A stretch of 64,000 bases of DNA. Origin: Panacibacter microcysteis. GTDB taxonomy: Bacteria; Bacteroidota; Bacteroidia; Chitinophagales; Chitinophagaceae. How positions within the stretch are numbered: the first letter of the stretch is position 1; each line of letters starts with the position of its first letter. Shown here one piece after another: positions 50,411-59,587 of the stretch. Both the position numbers and the translations under genes were made by a program. Under the pieces are notes generated by a model. The model was given only the letters and a program-made list of their open reading frames with translations, made no database searches and had not been told where the DNA came from. The stretch is taken from contig NZ_JADWYR010000002.1 of assembly GCF_015831355.1 (NCBI RefSeq), forward strand, positions 1,674,001 through 1,738,000, in the 5' to 3' direction.

Positions 50411-53400
50411 TTATTCAAACCTTCCACCTTTTATTTCATCAACGATCGCGGCATCTACATCCTCATCGTCGTAGCGGCTGAAAAACCGCGATGAACTTTC
50501 TCTCTGCGCATATAGGTTTTCTTTGAGCATGCGCTGCATTTGCTTACTGATCCCGGCTTCGTCATACACCTCGTTTGTAAAGCCGGTAAAATCTTCTTTA
50601 TAGGCGGCAGACGTTGTGCTTACCTTGCTGGTATCGGGCGGTTGCAGGCCTGAGCAGGCAATGTGCCACACTTCATCATCTTTGTTTATCCTGTACCTGA
50701 AAAAATAAACCCACCCTTTATTGCGTGCATCTGCAACCTGCAACTTATCAATGTAAACAAGTGAATCTACTTTCTGGTAAGAATATGTGTCGTATAAAAT
50801 ACCGGCCGCCATGGAACGCTGCGTTTTGTATGCCGCAGGAAATTTACCGGTAAGATTGTTTAGTAATAACAGGTTGTAAAAGTGTACGCGATAATGGTCG
50901 TCTGCAGCCAGCATGTTGATGATACTATCAGGCACAGGTTTATTATTGCGCAATAAAAGTATGGCTGCCTGCAGTTTGGCATCTTTATTTTTCAGTTGTA
51001 AAACTTTGTCGAAAAATACCTTTACATCAGGCGAATTGTTCCAGAAAGGCATCAGCAAAACCGCGTAGTGCTTCAGCTCGTCATTCACACTGTTGCTGCC
51101 ATATGTGTAACGGTCTGCATAAGTATCAGCATCTTCTGTCTGCAGGGTTTTTATTTCTTTCTCACTTTCCCTGGCGGCTTGTTTTTTTACAAGTTGTTTG
51201 GCTTCGAGCAGGAACTTGTTCATGTACTGACTGTAATCATTTGCTGTTGTATAACCGCTGTCTACGGCATAGGACAGCAGGCGTAAAATATCATCTTTGT
51301 AATCGTCGAGCGTAAGCAGATCAAGCAACGGCGGAAGAATATTTTTGGTGATTGCCAGGGTATCGTACAATGGTGCCCACTTATAACCAAAGAAGTATGG
51401 TTTATTCAACAGGTTTTCATCTTTACTGAAAGACGAAACCAGGGCATTGATATCAATGTTATCGTAATCGTTATTGCCCTTCCTGTTATCTGTAAGTGCC
51501 GGCGGATCGCTGAGCATAATATCTTTGAATGCACTGAAAGAGGTTTGCGTTCTGGCATTGAGTAAAGCATCTAAAACAGCATTCTGAAGCTCAGATGTAT
51601 CTTTTACCACGCTGTATAATTCTTTGAGGTAGGTTACAGAAGCTTCGTCGCGGAAAACGCTTACAACATTGATCCATTTTTTCTTTAAGGCCAGGTAATT
51701 TTTTGTTTTCCAGCTGAGCTCGCTTATGGCTTTTTTTACATTGTCAAGGTCAGCAGCATCGAACAGAGAAGGTGACAAAGCCCTTACGGCTTTTTTCTTT
51801 AGTACACTGTCTTTGCCAAAATAATCCTGGAAGAATATGCCGGATTTCTTTTCAAATATATTGACGGTTTTAAAGGTATCTGCCGGTGTAAACGTCTCAA
51901 AGAAGTTTTGCACAAATGCCCCTGAAGGTGTGATGGTGTCTGCCATGTTTAACAGGTAAAACACTACCCCGCCTTTGTAAAAAGATTTGGTTGTAAGCAC
52001 CCTGCTGCTGCCTGTATCTGAAAATCGGTAGACCTCCGTACGCCAGCCTGCAGGTGAGGTAAACAATGTATGCTGGCGAATGATGAAATCTGAATCATTT
52101 GTGGAGATGAATATTTTGTTTTTGAGGAAGTCTGCAGAATCTTTCAGGTATGTATATTTCGGAAACCGGAATGCAATCAGGTTGATCTTCTCTCCCGTTG
52201 TATCATTACCGATTACACGAAAATTCATGTCTCTAAACGCGTCCATAAAAGATCCGGATATATCATCGTCATTATCTGCGCCGGTGGTGGCGTAAATGTC
52301 GGCAAGCGAAAAGTTATCACTGCTGTCTTTTGTAGGATAAAACAACGGGCTCTTGACTGTAAAACCGATCACTGAATCTTTGTACTCTTTTACATCCCCA
52401 TAATATTCGGGTGTAAATGTAAATGAGTTGATAAAGCTGTCTGCGGCTGCTTCAGCATTGTTATACCTGGCGCCAACAACGTAATAATTAGCACCCTGTA
52501 AAATATACCGTACTTTTATTCGCGATCCATCCACATGTGCATAGCTACCATTCAACACCGGGTAGTTTCGCCATGAAGCAGTTTTGCCGCCAGGCGATTC
52601 CCTTACGACTGCCGAGCTTTTAAAACTTTCTTCCATTAACCGCAGTTCAAATGTGTCTTCCTCTATATAATCGAATTGATTGATGCTGGTTTTAAAAATA
52701 AAAAAGTCATTCCCTTTCGCATCACTGCTTAGCCATTCACTCCTCTCCCTGTCGTTTCGTTGTTCGGGTATATAAAACGGCCTGGACGGGAATAGTGCTG
52801 AGAAACCCCCGTATGGCGGCTTGTAAACGGTGGGCAAGGAAGATCCCGGGGTTTCGAAATGTACAGAAGAGAAGAAAACGTCTGCCTCTTTCCCCCCGGT
52901 TATATAATCTGCAATACCACTCACTTTAAAGATCACCACCTCGTTGGGCAACGCAAAAATGTTGTAACGCTGGTAATCACCTTTCCTTGTTTTATTGGTG
53001 ATATCGAAACCGCTATACCCATCGCGAACGATTGCTTTCCTGGCAGTAATCTTTCCCGGTATATTTTCATACAGAAGGCTGTCAATCTTTTTCAAAACAA
53101 CAGCAGCAGATTGCCCCAGCAGAGAGGCCTCTGTCTTTATACGGGTGACCATGTAGTAGCTGCCGTTCGCCATATCAGCATACTGCACCATATTTGCCTG
53201 CGCAAAAGAATTAAAACGAAAAAACTTATCTCCGGGAATAGTTACACTGTACAAACTATCTTCCGCGTATTGTTTTTTAAATTCAAGCGGCACCCTGATC
53301 TTTTCAAGATTATCTTTTTCATCGCTGTCGCGCTGACCAATCATCACCGGTCTAAGCCTGTATCCTTTTTGTCTCAATATTTCAATCACGCCCCTGTTGC

Positions 53401-54271
53401 CCGCCAGGTGTGCTGCACCAACCCCTACAAACAAAGAATGTTTTTTTAAGATGGTATCTATTGAGTAAGCCTGTATATCGTTTCGCTTCAGCAAAAATTT
53501 TTCGTTAAAGGCTTTCGAAATGGTTGTTACTTCATTCAGCGAATCGAGAAGGTCGAGATCGCCTTTCCTGTAAGCTTCCTCCATCTTACGTTTATAGTCG
53601 TAGCCATCATAATTGTAAGACCTTCTCACCTTTTTATCTTTATACATATCCCTGTAAGCCTCTTTTACCAGCTTGTCAGACTCTTTGTAATTCTCTACGC
53701 CGGTAACAATTTTATTCAGCTTTCTGCCAAGGCGATAGATATACATATCCAGGTATGTTTCTTCTTCAAAATCTTCCTGGCCCACGTTGTTCCTGTAAAG
53801 CATGCCATTGATCAGCCGTGCCTCAGATACAAGCCCGGCCTGTATCCTGGCTTCATAGTTAGAGATAGAGAAAGTCTGCTCGGTAAGCCGTTCGTTCGAA
53901 AGATCAAAACGGTTGAGCATATTGCCCTGCATACCATAGCCGTCATCAAAACCCGGGCTTGAATACACTTCCTGCCACACCTCGGGGTTTTGTTCCAGTG
54001 CCACTACTTCCACACTCTTAATGGCCTTGTAAAAAGAATCACTGAGGTTAAAGACCATTTTATTGCTTATGTGCATAGTGCCAAAAAGGTAAGACGGCTG
54101 TTTTAGACCATTGCCCGTTATCTCCCATAAAAGACTGGGGTATTTTTTTAACTTTACCGGTTTGTCTGTGTTTGAAGATGCAGCCGGTTTCTTTTGTGAA
54201 AGACCATAGTAAGGGTTTAATAAAAATGCCACACACCATACCATTAACGCAAAGGCAAATCTTTTTCTCAT
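50411..54271 (-). CDS. Large TraB/GumN-domain exported protein
   Basis: This 1286-residue protein has a signal peptide (residues 1-25) and a TraB/GumN domain at about 45-315 with SYLFGTMHISNKM, the GTMH motif, and LFVGVGAAHLAGNRGVIEILRQKGY at its end. The remaining ~970 residues are not TraB. They include beta-rich segments (about 330-860) and a helical repeat-like part near the C-terminus (about 870-1250). Stand-alone TraB/GumN proteins are about 300 residues, so this is a large fusion. The family is a putative metalloprotease-like group. It is probably periplasmic or surface-exposed, with unknown function. Confidence 0.8.
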   Translation of the reverse strand: MRKRFAFALMVWCVAFLLNPYYGLSQKKPAASSNTDKPVKLKKYPSLLWEITGNGLKQPSYLFGTMHISNKMVFNLSDSFYKAIKSVEVVALEQNPEVWQEVYSSPGFDDGYGMQGNMLNRFDLSNERLTEQTFSISNYEARIQAGLVSEARLINGMLYRNNVGQEDFEEETYLDMYIYRLGRKLNKIVTGVENYKESDKLVKEAYRDMYKDKKVRRSYNYDGYDYKRKMEEAYRKGDLDLLDSLNEVTTISKAFNEKFLLKRNDIQAYSIDTILKKHSLFVGVGAAHLAGNRGVIEILRQKGYRLRPVMIGQRDSDEKDNLEKIRVPLEFKKQYAEDSLYSVTIPGDKFFRFNSFAQANMVQYADMANGSYYMVTRIKTEASLLGQSAAVVLKKIDSLLYENIPGKITARKAIVRDGYSGFDITNKTRKGDYQRYNIFALPNEVVIFKVSGIADYITGGKEADVFFSSVHFETPGSSLPTVYKPPYGGFSALFPSRPFYIPEQRNDRERSEWLSSDAKGNDFFIFKTSINQFDYIEEDTFELRLMEESFKSSAVVRESPGGKTASWRNYPVLNGSYAHVDGSRIKVRYILQGANYYVVGARYNNAEAAADSFINSFTFTPEYYGDVKEYKDSVIGFTVKSPLFYPTKDSSDNFSLADIYATTGADNDDDISGSFMDAFRDMNFRVIGNDTTGEKINLIAFRFPKYTYLKDSADFLKNKIFISTNDSDFIIRQHTLFTSPAGWRTEVYRFSDTGSSRVLTTKSFYKGGVVFYLLNMADTITPSGAFVQNFFETFTPADTFKTVNIFEKKSGIFFQDYFGKDSVLKKKAVRALSPSLFDAADLDNVKKAISELSWKTKNYLALKKKWINVVSVFRDEASVTYLKELYSVVKDTSELQNAVLDALLNARTQTSFSAFKDIMLSDPPALTDNRKGNNDYDNIDINALVSSFSKDENLLNKPYFFGYKWAPLYDTLAITKNILPPLLDLLTLDDYKDDILRLLSYAVDSGYTTANDYSQYMNKFLLEAKQLVKKQAARESEKEIKTLQTEDADTYADRYTYGSNSVNDELKHYAVLLMPFWNNSPDVKVFFDKVLQLKNKDAKLQAAILLLRNNKPVPDSIINMLAADDHYRVHFYNLLLLNNLTGKFPAAYKTQRSMAAGILYDTYSYQKVDSLVYIDKLQVADARNKGWVYFFRYRINKDDEVWHIACSGLQPPDTSKVSTTSAAYKEDFTGFTNEVYDEAGISKQMQRMLKENLYAQRESSSRFFSRYDDEDVDAAIVDEIKGGRFE

Positions 54272-54414
54272 AATAATTGGTTGAACGTCAACTACACAAT
54301 ATTAAAGAACATAAACCCGAAAACCATACATTTTTCCGGCCTTTTATCATTCTTCAATCCTGTTATACCGGGTTAATAAGGGTGTAGCGGGCTACCGTAC
54401 TTTTGTCAGCTCCT

Positions 54415-54434
54415 GTTGCGTCGCACTCTTGTAC
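54415..54434 (+). repeat. Dispersed intergenic repeat, type A core
   Basis: This is the exact type A core preceded by CAGCTCCT and followed by TGCAACACATTATTCAGC, the conserved downstream flank. Confidence 0.86.
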
Positions 54435-54618
54435 TGCAACACATTATTCAGCTCTTCCGGGTGTAACAACACAATCATGTAATGCCATACACAAAATTAA
54501 TGCGAGCTGCTGTGTGGTAATATTTGCCTGTATTTTCCGGGCACAACTTTCGCTTATCATACTATACAACAAACGTACATCAGTGAGAAAAATAAATTAT
54601 ATAATCAAAATTTCACTG

Positions 54619-54626
54619 TACTTTTG
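54619..54626 (+). promoter_or_regulatory. Putative -7 promoter box for queA
   Basis: TACTTTTG matches TAnnTTTG exactly and would give a leader of about 88 nt. Confidence 0.5.
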
Positions 54627-54720
54627 CCCACTTTTTATGACTCATTAAGTTACATTGCACAAACCGCCCCGTAAGGCGGCGGCGAGTTGAATGTGGCCTA
54701 TCTAAAAAAACAGTAGACAC

Positions 54721-55770
54721 ATGAAATTATCGCAGTTTAGATTCGATCTTCCTCTAAACCTTATCGCCCAAAATCCTACCAAACGCCGAGAAGATAGCCG
54801 CCTCATGGTTATTCACCGCGCAACCGGCCAGATTGAAAACAAAAACTTTAAAGACATTCTCGATTATTTTGATGATAAAGATGTTTTTGTTGTAAATAAT
54901 ACCAAGGTTTTTCCTGCACGTATGTATGGCAGAAAAGAAAAAACCGGCGCACGTATTGAAGTATTCCTTTTAAGAGAACTGAACAAACCAAACCGCCTGT
55001 GGGATGTGATCGTTGATCCAGCCCGTAAAATACGCGTTGGTAACAAACTATATTTTGGGGAGAATGATGAACTGGTAGCAGAAGTAATAGACAACACTAC
55101 CAGCCGCGGCCGTACCATACGTTTTCTGTGGGATGGTGATGATGAGAGCTTTAAAAAAATGCTTGAATTTTTAGGAGAAACGCCTTTACCAAAATACATC
55201 AAACGCAAACCGGATGATGAAGACCGTGAACGCTACCAGACTGTTTATGCGAAGCATGAAGGGGCCGTGGCTGCGCCAACCGCCGGTTTACATTTTAGCC
55301 AGGAGCTCATCAAACGTTGCGAAATAAAAGGTATCCGTTTTGCTGAAATTACTTTGCACACAGGGCTGGGTACTTTCCGCCCGATAGAAGTGGAAGATCT
55401 CAGCAAACATAAAATGGATGCTGAATATTACAAGATTGACGAAGAAGCATGCCGCATTGTAAACAAAGCAAAGGAAACTGGCCATCGTATCTGCTCAATT
55501 GGTACAACTACCATGCGCGGTATGGAAACAAGTTTTACCGCACAAAAGCTGTTGAAACCAAGTGAGGGCTGGACAAATATCTTTATTCACCCGCCTTACC
55601 AGTTTAATGTGGCAGACAGCCTTGTTACAAACCTGCACTTGCCTAAAACCAGTTTGCTGATCATGGTTTGTGCTTTTGCAGGGTACGATCTTACTATGGA
55701 AGCTTATAAAAAGGCCATCAAAGACAAATACCGCTTCTTTAGTTACGGAGATGCTATGCTGGTTGTTTAA
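54721..55770 (+). CDS. queA: S-adenosylmethionine:tRNA ribosyltransferase-isomerase
   Basis: This enzyme transfers and isomerises the ribosyl part of S-adenosylmethionine to preQ1 in tRNA, forming epoxyqueuosine. The 349-residue protein starts [19 protein letters not shown]. It contains [43 protein letters not shown] and [16 protein letters not shown], all QueA signatures, and ends with [20 protein letters not shown]. It ends at a terminator, so it is monocistronic. Confidence 0.96.
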   Translation: MKLSQFRFDLPLNLIAQNPTKRREDSRLMVIHRATGQIENKNFKDILDYFDDKDVFVVNNTKVFPARMYGRKEKTGARIEVFLLRELNKPNRLWDVIVDPARKIRVGNKLYFGENDELVAEVIDNTTSRGRTIRFLWDGDDESFKKMLEFLGETPLPKYIKRKPDDEDRERYQTVYAKHEGAVAAPTAGLHFSQELIKRCEIKGIRFAEITLHTGLGTFRPIEVEDLSKHKMDAEYYKIDEEACRIVNKAKETGHRICSIGTTTMRGMETSFTAQKLLKPSEGWTNIFIHPPYQFNVADSLVTNLHLPKTSLLIMVCAFAGYDLTMEAYKKAIKDKYRFFSYGDAMLVV

Positions 55771-55789
55771 TGCCCCGATACTATTTTGT

Positions 55790-55820
55790 AAAATGCCCCG
55801 CACAAAACGGGGCATTTTTA
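55790..55820 (+). terminator. Intrinsic terminator after queA
   Basis: AAATGCCCCG / CGGGGCATTT is a perfect 10-bp stem with a 7-nt loop, followed by TTA. Confidence 0.85.
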
Positions 55821-55938
55821 TTTTCCGGCACACAACAGGCTGGTAATAAAGAGAAACGCGTTTACATAATTCACATAGCTTAATAACTATGTTATTGAAA
55901 AGCGCCTAAAAATTCTTTAGTTTGAGTTGTTATCTGTT

Positions 55939-56811
55939 ATGAACGAAACAAAAGAAATATCTGCACTTTTTTCCCTGATAGACGATCCCGATGAAGAAGT
56001 CTTCTCTACGGTATCGGAAAGAATTGTTCATTATGGCGCCGGCATTATCCCCAACCTTGAAAACCTTTGGGAAAATACACCAAGCAATGACATACAAGGC
56101 CGTATTGAAATGCTGATACACAAACTGCAATTTGCCGACCTCACCAATGACCTTACCGAATGGAGAGACAGCGCATACCATGATCTGCTGTTTGGAGCAC
56201 TGATAGTGGGCAAGTTTCAATATCCTGAATTACAAACAGCACCGGTTATACATGAAATAGAAAACATCAGGCGGAATATATGGCTGGAGCTTAACAGCTT
56301 TCTTACACCGCTTGAACAGGCTCATGTAGTAAGCAATATCCTGTACAATTATTATAAACTAAAAGGCACTGAAACAGCTTATCTAAACGCAGATGATTTC
56401 TTTTTGCACAAAGTGTTGCAGGGCAAAAAAGGCAATGCTATATCCAACGGCATATTGTACATTATTCTTGCCGACCTGCTTGATATTCCTGTAAGAGCCA
56501 TTAATATACCGCGGCAGTTTGTGCTTGCTTATTTTGGTACCGATACAGACCCGCTGAATATTCATGACAACCCTCAAAGCAAAATCCTGTTTTATGTAGA
56601 TGCCACCACCGGCCACCACTTTACCCACAAAGAAATAGAACAGTACTTTAAAAGAATTGCTGTTCCTCCTGTACCATCGTACTTTAAACCAATGAGTAAA
56701 AAGCGTATCGTGCAGTTGTTGCTGGAAGAGCTCTCCAAATGTTTCGACTCTTTTGAACATGAGTATAAGAAGAAAGAGCTATTGCGGCTGGCCGATCTGC
56801 TGGATCGTTGA
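55939..56811 (+). CDS. SirB1-family transglutaminase-like protein
   Basis: The ATG at 55939 gives MNETKEISALFSLIDDPDEE; a TTG 12 bp upstream is less likely. The 290-residue protein starts with a HEAT-like helical part (EVFSTVSERIVHYGAGIIPNLENLWE). It continues with the SirB1/transglutaminase-like core (NDLTEWRDS, LTPLEQAHVVSNILYNYYKLKG, GNAISNGILYIILADLLDIPVRAINIPRQFVLAYF). I see no clear catalytic Cys, as in many SirB1-like proteins. Its cytoplasmic function is unknown. Confidence 0.82.
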   Translation: MNETKEISALFSLIDDPDEEVFSTVSERIVHYGAGIIPNLENLWENTPSNDIQGRIEMLIHKLQFADLTNDLTEWRDSAYHDLLFGALIVGKFQYPELQTAPVIHEIENIRRNIWLELNSFLTPLEQAHVVSNILYNYYKLKGTETAYLNADDFFLHKVLQGKKGNAISNGILYIILADLLDIPVRAINIPRQFVLAYFGTDTDPLNIHDNPQSKILFYVDATTGHHFTHKEIEQYFKRIAVPPVPSYFKPMSKKRIVQLLLEELSKCFDSFEHEYKKKELLRLADLLDR

Positions 56812-56827
56812 TGCCATAGCTGCTGCA

Positions 56828-56846
56828 GCACAAGAGTGCGACGCAA
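56828..56846 (-). repeat. Dispersed intergenic repeat, type A partial
   Basis: The reverse strand has TTGCGTCGCACTCTTGTGC, lacking the first G of the core, preceded by GGATCGTTCC. It lies 17 bp after the SirB1-like gene. Confidence 0.75.
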
Positions 56847-56943
56847 GGAACGATCCGTAACCTTACCATAGCCGGGCTCAAAATCTTCACCTTCATAAAA
56901 CGAGTTGGTACAGATGCTGCAATAATTTTTACCTTGCACACAT

Positions 56944-57735
56944 ATGGCTAAAGCAAAAAAGCAAAAGGAAGAACCTGTTATATTGGTTACAAATGATGAT
57001 GGCATTACCTCACCCGGTATTCGTGCACTGGTAGAAAGTGTAAAGGGGCTGGGAAGAATAGTTGTTGTTGCACCGGATAAACCACAGAGCGGCATGGGCC
57101 ACGCCATTACGATTGGCCACCCGCTGCGCATGCACGCGGTACAGTTGTTTGATGGTGTGGAAGCATACCAATGTACCGGCACCCCTGTAGACTGCGTTAA
57201 ACTGGCGGTTGATAAAGTACTGCACCGCAAACCCGATTTGTGTTTAAGTGGTGTAAACCATGGCGCCAACCATAGTATTAATGTTATTTATTCCGGCACC
57301 ATGAGTGCTGCACTCGAAGCATCTATAGAAAGCATTCCCAGCGTGGGTTTTAGCTTACTCGATTATAGTATTGAAGCCGATTTTACAGGCGCAAAAAAAT
57401 ATGCCCGCCTGCTGGTAGAGCACCTGCTCAAAAAAACATACGATAAGCATCTTTGCCTAAACGTAAATATTCCTGCAGTGCCCGAAAACCTGCTGAAAGG
57501 CTTGAAGGTCTGCCGCCAGGCATATGCAAAGTACCAGGAAGAATTTGATGAAAGAAATGATCCGCACGGTAAAAAATATTACTGGCTAACGGGCGATTTT
57601 CTCAATTTCGATAAGGGCAAAGACACAGATGTATGGGCGCTGAAAAACAATTACATCAGCGTTGTACCGGTTCAGTTCGATCTTACACACTACGTTTTAA
57701 AAGAGAAATTAGAAAAAACCTTAATTACTAAATAG
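56944..57735 (+). CDS. surE: 5'/3'-nucleotidase SurE
   Basis: This metal-dependent phosphatase acts on nucleoside monophosphates. The 263-residue protein has ILVTNDDGITSPGIRAL with the metal-binding DD, VVAPDKPQSGMGHAIT, TGTPVDCVKLAVDK and the conserved SGVNHGANHSINVIYSGTMSAALEA. Length and order are normal for SurE. The next gene starts 1 bp after its stop at a TTG, so the two are likely translated together. Confidence 0.95.
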   Translation: MAKAKKQKEEPVILVTNDDGITSPGIRALVESVKGLGRIVVVAPDKPQSGMGHAITIGHPLRMHAVQLFDGVEAYQCTGTPVDCVKLAVDKVLHRKPDLCLSGVNHGANHSINVIYSGTMSAALEASIESIPSVGFSLLDYSIEADFTGAKKYARLLVEHLLKKTYDKHLCLNVNIPAVPENLLKGLKVCRQAYAKYQEEFDERNDPHGKKYYWLTGDFLNFDKGKDTDVWALKNNYISVVPVQFDLTHYVLKEKLEKTLITK

Positions 57736-57736
57736 C

Positions 57737-58027
57737 TTGAAAAAAGATAGTATTATCACCGGTATTGTCATTGGCATTGTGGCCCCGTTTATCGGCATCT
57801 ACCTTTTTTACCTCTGGAAGGCACGCTCTGCCCGGTTTGCAGATTTCCTGGATGTTGTCTTGCATACAGCCACGCTGCTTACCGCTGCCATCAGTTTCGC
57901 CTTGCTGGCCAACGCAGCAGCCTTTACTATCGCGCTCAATACAAAGAAAGACAAAACAGCAAAAGGCATTTTTGCCACCACGCTTGTTTTGGCTATACCC
58001 GCTATTTTATATAAAATTTTTGGTTAG
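57737..58027 (+). CDS. Hypothetical small membrane protein downstream of surE
   Basis: This 96-residue frame starts with TTG at 57737, one base after the surE stop. It has three hydrophobic segments (ITGIVIGIVAPFIGIYLFYLW, LHTATLLTAAISFALLANAAAF and GIFATTLVLAIPAILYKIFG). TTG is the only start that keeps the N-terminal MKKDS-like opening. I do not recognise the family. Close spacing suggests coupling with surE. Confidence 0.7.
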   Translation: MKKDSIITGIVIGIVAPFIGIYLFYLWKARSARFADFLDVVLHTATLLTAAISFALLANAAAFTIALNTKKDKTAKGIFATTLVLAIPAILYKIFG

Positions 58028-58562
58028 TTGCCCGGCTTATGCACGTTGTAGCATCGCCTGTTGCGTCGCACTCTTGTGCGGTATATCGCTATGCAGCAGC
58101 GCTCAGCGGCCAGGCTGCACAACACAATTATTACTGTTCAGTATCGGCACAGGCTAAAAAGAATAAAGCTCCGGTGAAGGAGCTTTAAATTCGATGACTG
58201 ACTTTTAGGATGGTTTTGGATATTGGAAATTAACTTTCGGATATTGGACCTTTGGATTTCAAGTATGACATAAAATTAGCATCATAAACGGTTATGCAAA
58301 ATATTTTTGAAACAAATAAATATCCGAATCAGACATTATGTGTCTTTATTGGATATAAAAGACCTGAAACAGGATTAAGTTTTCATAAAAAGTTTTAATT
58401 CGTTATACACTGCTGCTCCGTTTAAATGAACCGAAATTTTATTCCCTTTCTTATTTTATCAGCAAATCCTTACTTTCGTGCCCTGTTGGTGAGTAAAACT
58501 CATTTAACGAATTGCCTGCCTCTGTAGAATTTATTTAACAGAATGATTTTTATTTTGATACA
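58028..58562. other. Intergenic region upstream of pfkA
   Basis: This is 535 bp with a type A repeat core at 58060-58079 and a weak hairpin at 58165-58186. From 58200 on it is strongly A+T-rich and contains GGATATTGG twice (58217 and 58239). A 34-codon frame at 58294-58398 (MQNIFETNKYPNQTL...) is noted but unsupported. CCTTACTTTCG near 58470 could be the pfkA -7 region. Confidence 0.5.
58060..58079 (+). repeat. Dispersed intergenic repeat, type A
   Basis: The core has the end variant GTGC, preceded by GCATCGCCT and a CCCGGCTTATGCA flank. Confidence 0.85.
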
Positions 58563-59546
58563 ATGTCAAAACCAGTAACTAAAATCGGGGTTTTAACCTC
58601 AGGAGGCGATTCTCCGGGAATGAATGCAGCCATAAGAGCAGCAGTAAGAACAGCCCTCTATTACGGATTGGAAGTGTATGGAATTTACCGCGGATATAAT
58701 GGTATGATCGAAGATGAAATTGTGAAGATGGATTCAAGATCGGTGGCCAATATTATTCAAAGGGGCGGAACAATTCTTAAAACAGCCAGGAGCAAAGAGT
58801 TTTATAACGAAGAAGGCCGTAAAAAAGCTTATGCAAATCTTGTTAAACGCGGCATAGATGGCCTGGTAGTAATTGGGGGCAACGGCAGTTTTACAGGCGC
58901 TTACAAGCTTAGCCAGGAGTTCGGATTACCCTGTGTAGCACTGCCCGGCACTATAGATAAAGATCTGTATGGTACCGATTTTACCATCGGTTTCGATACC
59001 GCTGTAAACACTGCGGTACAATGCATTGATAAAATACGCGATACTGCAGATGCACACGACCGCCTGTTCATCGTGGAAGTAATGGGCAGGCATGCAGGGT
59101 ATATAGCCCTGCATAGCGGCATTGCAACCGGGGCAGAAAATATTCTTATTCCAGAAGAAGAGACCACCATTGAAGAAGTAATCACCTCTCTTTCGGAAAA
59201 AGAAAAACGGAAAAAACTGGTGAACCTAGTGGTGGTGGCAGAAGGTCATAGCAGTGGCGGTGCAAATGGTGTGGCGGAAATACTGAAACAACATTTACCC
59301 AATCTGGATACAAGGGTTACCATTCTTGGTCACATTCAGAGAGGCGGATCACCAACCTGCCTGGACCGTTTGATAGCAAGCCGTATGGGCTACCATGCTG
59401 TAGAAAGCCTGCTGGAAGGCAGGCACAATGTGATGGTAGGTATTCTGAACAATGCCATGCATTACACGCCTATAGAAATTGCCATAAGAGAAAAACAAAG
59501 ATTGGGAGACGACTGGATGAAAATGGTAAAAATACTTGCCAGCTAA
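58563..59546 (+). CDS. pfkA: 6-phosphofructokinase
   Basis: This glycolytic enzyme phosphorylates fructose 6-phosphate. The 327-residue length fits ATP-type PFK. LTSGGDSPGMNAAIRA binds ATP, TIDKDLYGTDFTIGFDTA contains the catalytic Asp, and MGRHAGYIALHSGIA is conserved. The ATP/Mg loop reads GGNGSFTGA, with N107 where E. coli PfkA has the Mg-binding D103. The Gly after it, which marks ATP rather than PPi use, is kept. It lies 41 bp before pyk, so both glycolytic genes form an operon. Confidence 0.93.
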   Translation: MSKPVTKIGVLTSGGDSPGMNAAIRAAVRTALYYGLEVYGIYRGYNGMIEDEIVKMDSRSVANIIQRGGTILKTARSKEFYNEEGRKKAYANLVKRGIDGLVVIGGNGSFTGAYKLSQEFGLPCVALPGTIDKDLYGTDFTIGFDTAVNTAVQCIDKIRDTADAHDRLFIVEVMGRHAGYIALHSGIATGAENILIPEEETTIEEVITSLSEKEKRKKLVNLVVVAEGHSSGGANGVAEILKQHLPNLDTRVTILGHIQRGGSPTCLDRLIASRMGYHAVESLLEGRHNVMVGILNNAMHYTPIEIAIREKQRLGDDWMKMVKILAS

Positions 59547-59587
59547 TCGTCCCGGTTATTCCTTTACATAAAACATTGCTTTAAAGT

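Larger units (their letters stand above)
54272..54720. other. Intergenic region upstream of queA
   Basis: This is 449 bp between divergent genes. It contains a type A repeat core at 54415-54434, a perfect -7 box TACTTTTG at 54619-54626 and a short CCGCC/GGCGG hairpin in the presumed queA leader. An 81-codon frame from 54403 begins in the repeat and is not a gene. Confidence 0.6.

Noticed and set aside
54627-54720. preQ1 riboswitch in the queA leader
   Set aside because: queA is a plausible target, and the leader has a CCGCC/GGCGG hairpin followed by an A-rich run. The sequence does not fit the compact preQ1-I pattern of stem, C-rich loop and A-rich tail pairing into the loop.
58294-58398. 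34-codon frame upstream of pfkA
   Set aside because: The sequence is plausible as a peptide, but it lies in A+T-rich promoter sequence with no supporting signal.
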